Program-made: the position numbers and the translations under genes
Notes under the pieces: generated by a model
What the model was told of the DNA's origin: nothing
Seen by the model: the letters and a program-made list of their open reading frames with translations, nothing else
The model's database searches: none
Part shown: in pieces, positions 44,793 to 52,423 of the stretch
Numbering within the stretch: the first letter of the stretch is position 1
How the letters are laid out: every line of letters starts with the position of its first letter
NCBI RefSeq assembly: GCF_030317115.1
Contig: NZ_JASZYF010000013.1
Span: forward strand, 1-64,000
DNA from: Variovorax gracilis
GTDB taxonomy: Bacteria; Pseudomonadota; Gammaproteobacteria; Burkholderiales; Burkholderiaceae_C
Direction: 5' to 3'
DNA length: 64,000 nucleotides

Positions 44793-45149
44793 ATGTCCCA
44801 TCCAGCCGACGCGCCTACTGTACGCCGCCTGCGCGCGCGGCGCCAACAGGAGGCGAGCGCCTCGCCTGCGGCGTCGGCGATCGTGATTCCTTTCGAGAGG
44901 CGCTCGCGCTCCTTCGCGCTCGGTCGCTTTCGGCTGGACGTAGCCGATTTGGGCCCGGCTCGCGAGTATCTCGGCTGCACCTTGAAGCCTCGCGCTTTCA
45001 CGACCATCTGGTCGCCCCGGCCGCCGACGCGCGCCGAGCGCGAGGCGCTGCATGCGGAAATCGAGCAGGCTGTGCATGAGGCCTTGTCTGAATTTTCGCG
45101 GGCGCTCGGGCACCGGGGCCGGCCGATGCTGCTCGGGAGCGTGCCGTGA
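44793..45149 (+). CDS. Hypothetical protein of the element
   Basis: A 118-residue protein with GGAGACGAG before the ATG. A basic N-terminus with RRLRARRQQEA is followed by FALGRFRLDVADLGPAREYLG and a C-terminal helix. I do not recognise the family. The next gene starts at a GTG overlapping its stop, so it belongs to the replication operon. Confidence 0.55.
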   Translation: MSHPADAPTVRRLRARRQQEASASPAASAIVIPFERRSRSFALGRFRLDVADLGPAREYLGCTLKPRAFTTIWSPRPPTRAEREALHAEIEQAVHEALSEFSRALGHRGRPMLLGSVP

Positions 45150-45364
45150 AGGGCAACGGCGCGGACACCCCCGTTGAGATCGACGAGCGATGGGAGACGG
45201 CGCTCATCCTGCGCGGCGCATTGCGCGGAATCCGGATCTCGCGGGCTGGCGGCTGCGACGGCCGGCCGTGCTGGCTCGCCACGCGATGGGGGCTCGTGAA
45301 GCAGTTGAACTCCTTGATCGAGCTAGCCCACTGGCTCGACCGCGTAGGAGGCACGAAATCATGA
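45146..45364 (+). CDS. Small hypothetical protein of the element
   Basis: A 72-residue protein with a GTG start overlapping the preceding stop and a stop overlapping the helicase start (ATGA). It contains WETALILRGALRGIRISRAGG and LNSLIELAHWLDRVGG. It is not recognised. The overlaps on both sides support it as a real gene translated together with the helicase. Confidence 0.55.
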   Translation: MKGNGADTPVEIDERWETALILRGALRGIRISRAGGCDGRPCWLATRWGLVKQLNSLIELAHWLDRVGGTKS

Positions 45365-47044
45365 GCGCCGCCGTGCTCGATACGGTACGGCGCAGGCCGG
45401 ACGTAGGGGACGACGAATCGGCGCCAGGGCTGCGCGTGCCGCCGCATTCCATCGAGGCCGAGTCTGGAGTTCTCTCCGCCCTGCTGCTGGATGCCTCATC
45501 GGCGTGGCCGCAGGCGGCCGGCAAGTTGCAGGCGGGCCACTTCTTTCGCCATGCCCACGGGCTGATCTTCGCGGCCGTGGCCGCCATGACGGCCGCCGGC
45601 CATGCAGTGGATGTGCTGACGGTCTTCGCGCACTTGCAGGCCGCCGGGATTGCCGAAGAGACCGGCGGGCTGGAATACCTCAATCGGCTCGCGCAGTACG
45701 CGCCTGCCAATGCGAATGTGGCGCGCTACGTCGAAATCGTGCTGAAGCGCGCTCGCCATCGGGAGATCATCGCGCTGCTCGATCGCGCCATCGCGGGGCA
45801 CTTTGCGCTCGATCCGATCAGCTTGCGCGATGCGGCCGAGGCGACGCAGCGGGCGGCACAACTGGAGGGCGAGGACACAGACGCGGCGAGCGATTCCGAG
45901 CGGCTGCGCGCGCTCACGGTCGATCTCGCGCACCTCGCCGGCCAGCGCGTCTCGCCTCCTGCTTTCGTCATCGCGGATTGGATTCCCGAGGGATACGTGA
46001 CGCTGCTTGCTTCCCATGGGGCAGGCGGAAAATCGATGCTCGGCCTCTATGTCGCCATCGGGATCGCCGCCGGCCTGCCCCTTTTCGGAAAGCCCGCGAG
46101 CCCTCCGCGTCGCGTGCTCGTGTATAGCTGCGAGGATCGCGCGCCCGTGCTGCATTGGCGCGTGCAGCAATACTGCGCCGCGCTTGCCATCTCCCCGGCC
46201 AGCTTGGACGGCTGGCTGTTCCTGATCGATGCCGGCGAACTCCCGGAGCCTGAACTCTTCGTGGCGCAGCGCGGCTCCCCGGGGACTTCCACCGCCGCCT
46301 TTGCCGCGCTCCAGCGATTTGTGGACGAGCGAGCGATCGATATCCTGAATCATCGACAACGCTTCGGACACCTACGCCGCGAGCGAAATCGAGCGCGCTT
46401 CGGTGCGTGCCTTCATCCGGGTGCTACAGCGGCTGCTTCCCGCGAGGCATACCGGCGCGGTGCTCCTGCTCGCGCATGTCAACCGCGCCGCGAGCACGAC
46501 GAATGTCACGGGGGCGCAATACAGCGGCTCGACCGGTTGGCATAACTCCGTGCGCTCGCGGCTCGAACTCACGCGCGGCAAAGCGGCTGACGCCGACGAA
46601 GATCTCGATGAGTCGGGCCCGCCCGCGCCCTACATCCTGAGGCGAGCGAAGGGCAATCACGCTGCGCCCGGTAGCGCCGGGCTGCACTTCCACTGGAACT
46701 TTCTGCACGGGGTCATCCTGCCCGAAGAGCAGGCCGGCCCGGTGGTGCACGCCATCGAGCAGCGCAACGACGAGCGCGCAGTCCTGGCCGCGTTCGCCGA
46801 GGCGCGAGCAACGGGGCAGCGGATCTCGCCGAACGTCACCGCCAACAACAGCGCGGCGAAGATCTTCACGAGCATGGGCATCGCCCTGCCGCAGCGGCTG
46901 CGTGCCATGAAGGCGCTGTCGCCGTTGCTGCGCGGGCTCAAGTACCGGGGATTGCTGACGATCGAGCCGTACACCGACGAGCAGCGCAAGAAGCGCGAGT
47001 GCTGGGTGCTCACAGACAAGGGCAGCGCGGAAGCCCGCGAATGA
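45361..47044 (+). pseudogene. DnaB-N / RepA-type replicative helicase, frameshifted at Walker B
   Basis: Two reading frames together encode one protein of about 560 residues. Residues 27-140 match the DnaB N-terminal domain (VPPHSIEAESGVLSALLLD). Residues 205-330 are a RecA-like ATPase with Walker A SHGAGGKSML at 219-228. At 46348-46349 an extra A changes CTG-ATC-ATC-GAC to CTG-AAT-CAT, exactly at Walker B. The other frame continues at once with IDNASDTYAASEIERASVRA, LLLAHVNRAAS and a C-terminal winged-helix-like part. It may be a recent mutation, a sequencing error or, less likely, programmed frameshifting. No primase domain is present. Confidence 0.8.
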
Positions 47045-47060
47045 GAGTCAGGCGCTCATG

Positions 47061-47531
47061 CTAGAACGGAAGCCAGTCCAGCTTTTGGCAGGCCCTCATC
47101 CTTTGCGTCGGGCCGGAGTCCTTCAGGCATCGTTGCGTGCAATCGGAGGCGCGATTGCACGCCTCCATGCACTGCTTCGTGTCTCTGATCCCTACCATGT
47201 AGTCGCCATTGCCGCGCTCCCGCGCCAAATCGAGCGCCTTCTTGTCCGCCTTGCTCGCGTTGACTTTGAGGTAGTCCTTGAGCCTGCTGATGTTGTCTTG
47301 AAGTCGATTTCGGTACAGTTCACCGGCCCCTGCGGATTTGCTGTCTTCAAACAGGCGCTCGGCCTCTTGCATCTCCTTGGATGGCGCAGGCGAGTCCGCA
47401 AGCGTCGCCTCGTTGCTGCCGAGGCAATAAGCGGCTCGCACTGTGTCCTGGCCAGCGTGCGCGGACACCACAGTGAGCGCGACAGCGAGCGCCGCCAACC
47501 AGCGGACGAGCCGAAGGTTCCATTTCTCCAT
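47061..47531 (-). CDS. Secreted cysteine-rich protein (element cargo)
   Basis: A 156-residue protein with a clear Sec signal peptide (MEKWNLRLVRWLAALAVALT, cleavage near SAHA-GQ). The mature part has six Cys in the pattern AYC, KQCMEAC, DCTQRC, RACQ, suggesting three disulfides, and a charged helical middle. GGAGAGGGAAG stands directly before the ATG. It is oppositely oriented to the helicase and lies between the helicase and the iterons. I do not recognise it. A periplasmic cargo protein, for example one affecting phage entry, is only a guess. Confidence 0.6.
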   Translation of the reverse strand: MEKWNLRLVRWLAALAVALTVVSAHAGQDTVRAAYCLGSNEATLADSPAPSKEMQEAERLFEDSKSAGAGELYRNRLQDNISRLKDYLKVNASKADKKALDLARERGNGDYMVGIRDTKQCMEACNRASDCTQRCLKDSGPTQRMRACQKLDWLPF

Positions 47532-47609
47532 CTTCCCTCTCCATTGCTGCGAAGCGACGAGTATCGCCGGCCGCTGCGCAGTCAATTCTTCCCGTCGGAG
47601 CCAAAGCGC

Positions 47610-47844
47610 AGCGCCCGCATCGCACATTACCGCGCGCTTCGTGACGCCCAATGCGAGCGCACGGCAAGTGCGCGCTCAGCGGCTGATAGCCGCCTCGGCG
47701 TGCGCGCGCGCTCGCATTCCCCCTTATACCCCCTGCGCATGCGGGCGCACGCGCTTCGCTGGGGCTCAGAGCGTGCGCTTGCATGGGATTGCGGCCTCAA
47801 GAAATGCGGGCGCAATGCGGGCGCAAACCGCCGATGCGGGCGCA
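47610..47844. other. Iteron array, candidate replication origin of the element
   Basis: The 453-base gap between the Cys-rich gene and the next gene contains four exact copies of ATGCGGGCGCA, at 47739-47749, 47804-47814, 47815-47825 (directly abutting) and 47834-47844. There is a one-mismatch copy at 47651-47661 and an inverted one-mismatch copy at 47610-47620. Repeats of this type next to a replicative helicase gene are how satellite and plasmid origins look. A strongly AT-rich melting region is not evident, though CCCCCTTATACCCCC lies just before the first exact copy. Confidence 0.65.
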
Positions 47845-47984
47845 GGCCACGACCACCGTCACCATCGACGCGCGTCCGTGCCGAGGTGCTGCGCTCCTGC
47901 GCCCTACTTCAGCGGAGGATTAGGGCGGGCCCCGACCTTGCAGCAGGGCCGGGCTCGCATTGAAGCAACTTACCGGAGACGGCC

Positions 47985-48254
47985 ATGGAAGAAGATCCGA
48001 AGAAGCCCCGCATCCTTGCCGAGATCGCCGGGCCGCGCCATTGCATCGCCGCGCAGGCCGCTACGATTTTTGTAGGCTGGTATGACCGGCTGGCGCAGGC
48101 GCTTGAGAGATCAGGGATGGAATCCGGCGAGGCCGCGAGGCTCGCCGATCAGATCACTCACAGCTTTCTGCAAACGCTCGATGCCGGCGGCTACGCATTC
48201 CACGAACGCGTGGCGGGCGCCGCCGCCGAGGCAGCCCGCGCAACGCGGCATTAG
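47985..48254 (+). CDS. Small hypothetical protein of the element
   Basis: An 89-residue protein with CCGGAGACGG before the ATG. It contains AAQAATIFVGWYDRLAQALERSG and a helical C-terminus ending AARATRH. It is not recognised. It sits immediately downstream of the iterons, on the same strand as int and the helicase. Confidence 0.5.
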   Translation: MEEDPKKPRILAEIAGPRHCIAAQAATIFVGWYDRLAQALERSGMESGEAARLADQITHSFLQTLDAGGYAFHERVAGAAAEAARATRH

Positions 48255-48271
48255 GGGCGGGCTTCGAGGGG

Positions 48272-48769
48272 CTAGTACTGCGAGCGCAGGGCAGCGCCGA
48301 TACGCTCAATCGCCGGATTGCCGACGGCCACTGCGGTGTTGAAAGCGTTGTCCGCCTGAGCCTCTGTCTCCGCCAACTTGAACTCCGCCAGCACGGCAAG
48401 GAGCGTCTTCAGGTCGCCTCGCAGGGCTTCATCATCCACCCGTTCGACCAGCTTTTTAACCTCGATCGTTTTCTCAAACTCGCTATTGCTGAGGTCATCC
48501 GGCAGCAGTTCAGCGCCCCATTGGCTGGTCCTGCGAAAAGATTCCTTGTCCGCTATTTGCATTCTCGCGGTAAGCCGAAGTAGCGCATGCAACTCATCTT
48601 GAAGCTTGAGCAGCGTTTCGCGCTGGAAAACTCGGCGCTGCTCCTCTCGCGCCAGTTTGGAAGCCGTACTCTGCAAGGCGGCAGCGTTGCGGCTCGTGAC
48701 AATGTTGGTGCCGATACTGGCAAGCGCACCGATCAAGGTGCCAATGAATCCCCAGATTGCAGACTCCAT
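48272..48769 (-). CDS. Membrane-anchored coiled-coil hypothetical protein (element cargo)
   Basis: A 165-residue protein. Residues 5-25 (IWGFIGTLIGALASIGTNIV) form one N-terminal transmembrane helix. A long charged helix with AREEQRRVFQRETLLKLQDE follows and then an acidic helical domain. AAGGAGCGC precedes the ATG. A longer in-frame reading upstream lacks a ribosome site. It lies at the end of the late-type operon, separated by 127 bases, and may be transcribed alone. I do not recognise the function; this gene position often holds cargo in satellites. Confidence 0.55.
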   Translation of the reverse strand: MESAIWGFIGTLIGALASIGTNIVTSRNAAALQSTASKLAREEQRRVFQRETLLKLQDELHALLRLTARMQIADKESFRRTSQWGAELLPDDLSNSEFEKTIEVKKLVERVDDEALRGDLKTLLAVLAEFKLAETEAQADNAFNTAVAVGNPAIERIGAALRSQY

Positions 48770-48896
48770 GCGCTCCTTTTTTGGCCGGCGCATGGCGGCG
48801 CGCCGTTGGAGGCGCATTCTGCACGAGCCGGAGGCGCGAACAGCGGCCGGGCGATAGCGAGGGAGCGGCGAGGCGCGAACGACGCGCCACGGGCCG

Positions 48897-49151
48897 TTAT
48901 TCGGATCTCTTGAGGCGCGGCTTGTGCATGCCGAGATCCGCCCGGCCATCGCCGAGCAGACCCTCGGCGTCGTAACCCCGGCGCGCCAGTTCAGCGCGCA
49001 GCTTCGAGAGCGCCGAGATCTCGATCAGCCGTACGCCCTCGCGGGAGCAATGCAGGAGCCGCGCGACCTCGCTCAAGCTCATCGGCTCGCTCGCATGCAG
49101 GCGCGCGCAGGGCTCGGCGGCTTGGCGCTGAGCGGCCTTGGTGAGCCTCAT
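48897..49151 (-). CDS. Small HTH protein, sigma region 4-like
   Basis: An 84-residue basic protein. SLSEVARLLHCSREGVRLIE reads as a sigma-factor region-4-type helix-turn-helix with the recognition helix SREGVRLIE, followed by ISALSKLRAELARRGYD. It overlaps the preceding gene by ATGA. It may be a transcriptional activator of the element or a phage-type regulator. Confidence 0.55.
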   Translation of the reverse strand: MRLTKAAQRQAAEPCARLHASEPMSLSEVARLLHCSREGVRLIEISALSKLRAELARRGYDAEGLLGDGRADLGMHKPRLKRSE

Positions 49152-49312
49152 GGCCCGGCCTTCTTCTGCGCCTCAAGCGCCCTTAACGTCGCCTGCGCCG
49201 CTTGGAGCCTCCCGCTCGCGCGCTGGACGGCCGCGAGCCTTTCCGGATCGGGGCCGCACGGGCTCGGCTGCTGCTGCCGCTCGGCGCGGCCGGGGCGATT
49301 GCGGGTTCCCAT
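49148..49312 (-). CDS. Very small hypothetical protein of the late-type operon
   Basis: A 54-residue basic protein ending in a short helix (LAAVQRASGRLQAAQATLRA). Its stop overlaps the start of the sigma4-like gene (ATGA). It overlaps the end of the preceding gene by 140 bases in another frame, so one of the two may be spurious. It is not recognised. Confidence 0.35.
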   Translation of the reverse strand: MGTRNRPGRAERQQQPSPCGPDPERLAAVQRASGRLQAAQATLRALEAQKKAGP

Positions 49313-49598
49313 GATCGGCGCTCTCCTGTGCCAATGGGCCGGGGGCACCGTCGCCGCTGCTGCTGGATGATGGTTCGGGGATCGCCTCAATTTTCAGGCG
49401 ATCTTTCGGTTGCGAAGGCTGCGATCCGTGCCAGCCTTCGACAAACGGCAGCAAGCCGCGCGCCGCGAAGAGATCGCACGCCTTGCCCTCGGCGATCAGT
49501 TGCCGCGCGAGCGCGCTCTCGACGGCCAGATAGCCGAGCGCATTCGCTACGCGCGCGTCTCGCCGATGAATCCACAGCGTGAGGGTGCTCGCCGGCAT
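49173..49598 (-). CDS. Hypothetical protein of the late-type operon
   Basis: A 141-residue protein. The first 60 residues look like a folded domain (LTLWIHRRDARVANALGYLA, then GLLPFVEGWHG). The rest is Pro/Ser/Arg-rich low complexity. AAGGCGAG precedes the ATG, which lies 11 bases after the previous stop. The family is unknown. Confidence 0.5.
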   Translation of the reverse strand: MPASTLTLWIHRRDARVANALGYLAVESALARQLIAEGKACDLFAARGLLPFVEGWHGSQPSQPKDRLKIEAIPEPSSSSSGDGAPGPLAQESADHGNPQSPRPRRAAAAAEPVRPRSGKARGRPAREREAPSGAGDVKGA

Positions 49599-49609
49599 CG
49601 CGCTCGCCT

Positions 49610-49825
49610 TTACTTCGTGATGTAGCCCTGCGAGGAGCCCGGCTGCAATACCGCCTCATGCTTGAGGCCGTCGAGCGGGCCGCTCCGGGATATCGGCGCC
49701 GGATTCGAGTGGCGCTGCCGCTCAGACAATTCGGCACGCAGGAGGGCGCACGCGGCCTCCAAGCCGACGCGGCGGGCATGGCGGAGAAGCTCTTTCTCCT
49801 CGGCCGAAAGCGAGGCTCTGAGCAT
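49610..49825 (-). CDS. Small hypothetical protein of the late-type operon
   Basis: A 71-residue protein with SLSAEEKELLRHARRVGLEA in its first half. The ATG overlaps the preceding stop (TGATG); a GTG one codon earlier is also possible. It is not recognised. Confidence 0.5.
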   Translation of the reverse strand: MLRASLSAEEKELLRHARRVGLEAACALLRAELSERQRHSNPAPISRSGPLDGLKHEAVLQPGSSQGYITK

Positions 49826-50007
49826 CACGAGCGCACCAGATGGATCGAGGCGCGGAGCCGCCGCGCCTGCGCCTTTCTCATGCAGGCATCAAGCCTGAGC
49901 TTGGTCGCCTCGATCGCTGCGCGCCTCTCGCGCGCATCCGCCCTCGCAAGGAGCAGCCTCCCTATTGCTTCGGGCTGGCTTTCCGCGCTGGCTGAGCGCG
50001 GGCTCAT
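49825..50007 (-). CDS. Small hypothetical protein following the prohead protease
   Basis: A 60-residue Arg/Ala-rich helical protein (RLLLARADARERRAAIEATK). Its ATG overlaps the protease stop (ATGA), and its stop overlaps the next start. It could be a small head-completion or scaffold-like peptide, but nothing in the sequence proves it. Confidence 0.45.
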   Translation of the reverse strand: MSPRSASAESQPEAIGRLLLARADARERRAAIEATKLRLDACMRKAQARRLRASIHLVRS

Positions 50008-50786
50008 CGCAGCGCCTCCGCCGCACGACGCACGGCGGCCCGGGCGCGCGCCTGTACGGCTCGCGGATCTGAGGCGAGGGCGCGCGCCTCCAATGCCCTG
50101 ATGCGCGCATCCCGGCTCGCCAGTTCGCGCCCGAGCACGCTGCCCACGGATGCGAGGAGATCGCAGGCGGGCAGGCGATCCACGACGCGGCGCTGAGCGG
50201 CCGATAGCTCGCCGCGCGGCGCATTCCGCCCGAGCGCGGCATCGGCCTTCGCTACCGCTTCCCTCGCGCGATCGAGCGCGCGGGCATGGGAAGGCGGGCC
50301 GAACAGCCGGCGCAGCGCGGGCTCGCCCATGCCGAGGCTCTTGGCGATGAGCAATGCGCGCGGATTCGCCGGGATCGGCGTCAGGCTGCATTCGAGTAAT
50401 TCGGCCGCCTTGTAGATGCGCCCGGGGCCATCGCGCCGGGGCTCGGAGGCGAGCGGCAGGAAGCCCACGGAGCAGGCATTGAGCAGCCGCTGCTCGATGA
50501 GGGCGCGGACGGTATCGACCACGGCGGAGGTACCGGCCTTCGCCAATTCGAGCACGCCGAGGAGGCGGCTGCCTTCCACGCGAACGCGGGTCCAGCGCCC
50601 GACGATGCTTTCCGCGCGCGATCCATCGTGCCCGAATAACGCGGGCGCGCCGGCCGCCTTGAAAGCCTCAAGCTTCCAGCCGGCGGCGAGGATCTGATCG
50701 CCGACGCGATCCACGCTCTCATCGCTGAGCACGAACTCCAGCGGATCGCTTGCGGATTGATGGCCCGATTTCGTGCGGTACGTCAT
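50004..50786 (-). CDS. HK97-family prohead protease
   Basis: A 260-residue serine protease of the U35 type. The core fits the family: DRVGDQILAAGWKLEAFKA, then ALFGHDGSRAESIVGRW with His53, LNACSVGFLP with Ser106 and LLECSLTPIPANP with Glu132. The catalytic residues therefore look intact. The C-terminal 100 residues are helical and Arg/Ala-rich, longer than in minimal homologues, and could act as a scaffold-like delta domain. In phages this enzyme removes the scaffold from assembling capsids. Here no capsid gene accompanies it. Both ends overlap neighbours by ATGA. Confidence 0.85.
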   Translation of the reverse strand: MTYRTKSGHQSASDPLEFVLSDESVDRVGDQILAAGWKLEAFKAAGAPALFGHDGSRAESIVGRWTRVRVEGSRLLGVLELAKAGTSAVVDTVRALIEQRLLNACSVGFLPLASEPRRDGPGRIYKAAELLECSLTPIPANPRALLIAKSLGMGEPALRRLFGPPSHARALDRAREAVAKADAALGRNAPRGELSAAQRRVVDRLPACDLLASVGSVLGRELASRDARIRALEARALASDPRAVQARARAAVRRAAEALR

Positions 50787-51091
50787 GGCTGCGGCCTCCC
50801 ATGGCCGAAGACGATCGTGCTTCGCGAGGAGATCGCCACGGCGGCGGCCGGGCGCTCGGGCTCGGCGACGAGCGCATCGAGCAGGGCCTGCACGGTATCG
50901 CCTCGCGAGGAGCCAGCGAGCACGGCGGCGCGAACGGCGCTGGCGCATCTTTCGGCCAGTTCCGCGAGCCGGCCCTGCTGCTGTTGCCCGAGAGCGTGGG
51001 CATGCATCGCCCTGTGCAGCGCATGCTCTCCCGCCTCGGTCTCGCCCCAAAGGACGCCGCTCAGCATCGTCGTCGTTACCGTATCGGTCAT
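50783..51091 (-). CDS. Hypothetical protein upstream of the prohead protease
   Basis: A 102-residue mainly helical protein with ETEAGEHALHRAMHAHALGQ and LAELAERCASAVRAAVLAG. Both its start and stop overlap neighbours (ATGA). It is not recognised. A head-associated or scaffold role is suggested only by its place beside the protease. Confidence 0.5.
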   Translation of the reverse strand: MTDTVTTTMLSGVLWGETEAGEHALHRAMHAHALGQQQQGRLAELAERCASAVRAAVLAGSSRGDTVQALLDALVAEPERPAAAVAISSRSTIVFGHGRPQP

Positions 51092-51402
51092 GGCTGCATC
51101 CTTCGCGAAGTGACACCGGGAAAGCAGGCGCGGGCCAGCAGACGTAGCGCAGCGGCGATCCGCTGCCGGCGGCTGCGCTCGGGCAGCGGCTCAGCGGTCA
51201 GCGCGCACATGACGGCGGCTGGCGAGACGAGGCGATCGATCAGCGCATCGCGTACGAGCGCGGCGAGATCCTCCGCGTCCTGGCGGCGCCGCTGCTCGGC
51301 GTTCCATGCCGCCGTGTGCTCCGCGATGGCTGCCGCCGCTTCTTCGTCGGCCGCGCGCCCTGTGCCCCAGACGGCGACTCTTACTTGCGCGGGCTCGTAC
51401 AT
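51088..51402 (-). CDS. Hypothetical protein of the late-type operon
   Basis: A 104-residue, Ala/Arg/Glu-rich helical protein (ADEEAAAAIAEHTAAWNAEQ). GGAGAGCCC lies before the ATG, which I prefer over a TTG five codons earlier. Its stop overlaps the next start. It is not recognised. Confidence 0.5.
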   Translation of the reverse strand: MYEPAQVRVAVWGTGRAADEEAAAAIAEHTAAWNAEQRRRQDAEDLAALVRDALIDRLVSPAAVMCALTAEPLPERSRRQRIAAALRLLARACFPGVTSRRMQP

Positions 51403-51471
51403 GGTGGGGCTCTCCAATGATGGGCCGATGCGCGATGATCGCGCAAAGACATACCGCGCGGTAGCTTTTTC

Positions 51472-51777
51472 TCAGCCGCCTATCTCGCCGAGCCCGCGCC
51501 CAATCATTTGCAGTTGCTCGTCCTGCGTCGGCAAGCGATAGCGATATACGGCGCGCCCCGGGTCCATGCTCTCCAAGATGAGGATGGCATTAATCCCGAT
51601 CACGGCGATGACGAAGCCGCCCATCTCGCCGAGCCCGATCTCCATGCCGCTCGCTCCGTTTTCTCGCGCCGCCTCCAGCGCAGAGAGCGCCGCGATTGCG
51701 CGGTCCGCCTCGCTCAATGACGCCCAGATGGTGCCGGGCCACACAAGCAGGCGCTGGCCTCCGGGCAAGAGCGTCAT
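51472..51777 (-). CDS. Hypothetical protein of the late-type operon
   Basis: A 101-residue protein with a hydrophobic centre (MGGFVIAVIGINAILILES), which may be a buried beta segment or a membrane helix, after an Ala-rich helix. Its ATG overlaps the stop of the HTH/TerS-like gene. It is not recognised. Confidence 0.5.
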   Translation of the reverse strand: MTLLPGGQRLLVWPGTIWASLSEADRAIAALSALEAARENGASGMEIGLGEMGGFVIAVIGINAILILESMDPGRAVYRYRLPTQDEQLQMIGRGLGEIGG

Positions 51778-52187
51778 TGCAGAAGATCCTGCCAATCGGT
51801 GTGGCGATGCGCGACGAGCCCGAAGGCTTCGGCCTCGGCCTTCTTGCCGGGCTGCGGATCGGATGGCGGGGCGGTGGCTTCGATCCAGCCCGCGCGGCAT
51901 TTCAACCAAGCCAATGCCGCGCGCCAATCGGTAGCCGTCGCGCGGAAAAGCCGCTGCGCCGCTTCTGCGTTGGCCCTCGTGGCGCCGAGATCAAGCTCCG
52001 GCCGGTAAAGCCGCCGCAAAGTTGGCGGGCTCATCGATTCCAGTTCGGCTATGTCGTCGATGCGAACGCCGCAGGCGGCCCAGCTTTGCACGCGCCGGGC
52101 TACGCTTTCCGAGCGCTCCAGCGCAGGCCTGCCGCGCCCGCGCTTGAGGGCCGGATCAGGCTCGGCGGATCGCGATGCTTTCGGCAT
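51774..52187 (-). CDS. Small-terminase-like HTH protein
   Basis: A 137-residue DNA-binding protein. A basic GRGRPAL tail is followed by a helix-turn-helix (AACGVRIDDIAELESMSPPT with LRRLYRPEL) and then LGATRANAEAAQRLFRATA and AALAWLKCRAGWIE. This pattern occurs in phage-linked proteins that stand in the small-terminase position. If it is a TerS homologue it would direct packaging of the element by a helper's large terminase, as PICI TerS proteins do. The assignment is by pattern only. It is the first gene of the overlapping chain. Confidence 0.55.
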   Translation of the reverse strand: MPKASRSAEPDPALKRGRGRPALERSESVARRVQSWAACGVRIDDIAELESMSPPTLRRLYRPELDLGATRANAEAAQRLFRATATDWRAALAWLKCRAGWIEATAPPSDPQPGKKAEAEAFGLVAHRHTDWQDLLQ

Positions 52188-52423
52188 GGTGGCGGATGCT
52201 CCCCCAGTGGGCGGCGGTTGCGGCAGATCAGAGGAGATCGCCCGGGCCCGCGCCAGCGCCGATTTTGCGCCGGCCTCGCGCGCGCGTGGGGCCGAAAAAA
52301 AATCTGCGGTCGGGAGGAGCGCTTGATGGCCCGGGCCCCGCGCAAGCTAGAAGCCCGCCCCCCCTGCGGAGGGCCATCCCCCATGCGTGGTGCCCCCGGG
52401 CGCACCGATCGGTCATTAGGGCG
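52188..52423. other. Non-coding stretch between two minus-strand element genes
   Basis: This 236-base gap precedes the HTH/TerS-like gene. It contains a T8 run on the minus strand (A8 at about 52,300 on the plus strand) and GC-rich inverted blocks such as GGCCCGGGCC. A 62-codon minus frame starts at 52416, and a plus frame starts at 52326 behind GGGAGGAG, but neither has a recognisable product. It may hold the promoter for the late-type operon. Confidence 0.35.

Noticed and set aside
46340..46360. Programmed +1 frameshift in the helicase gene
   Set aside because: There is no in-frame stop or known slippery codon at the junction (CTG-AAT-CAT), so mutation or sequencing error is more likely; not fully excluded.
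47739..47844. CRISPR array
   Set aside because: The repeats are only 11 bases, two are directly abutting, the spacing is irregular and no cas genes are near; iterons explain them better.
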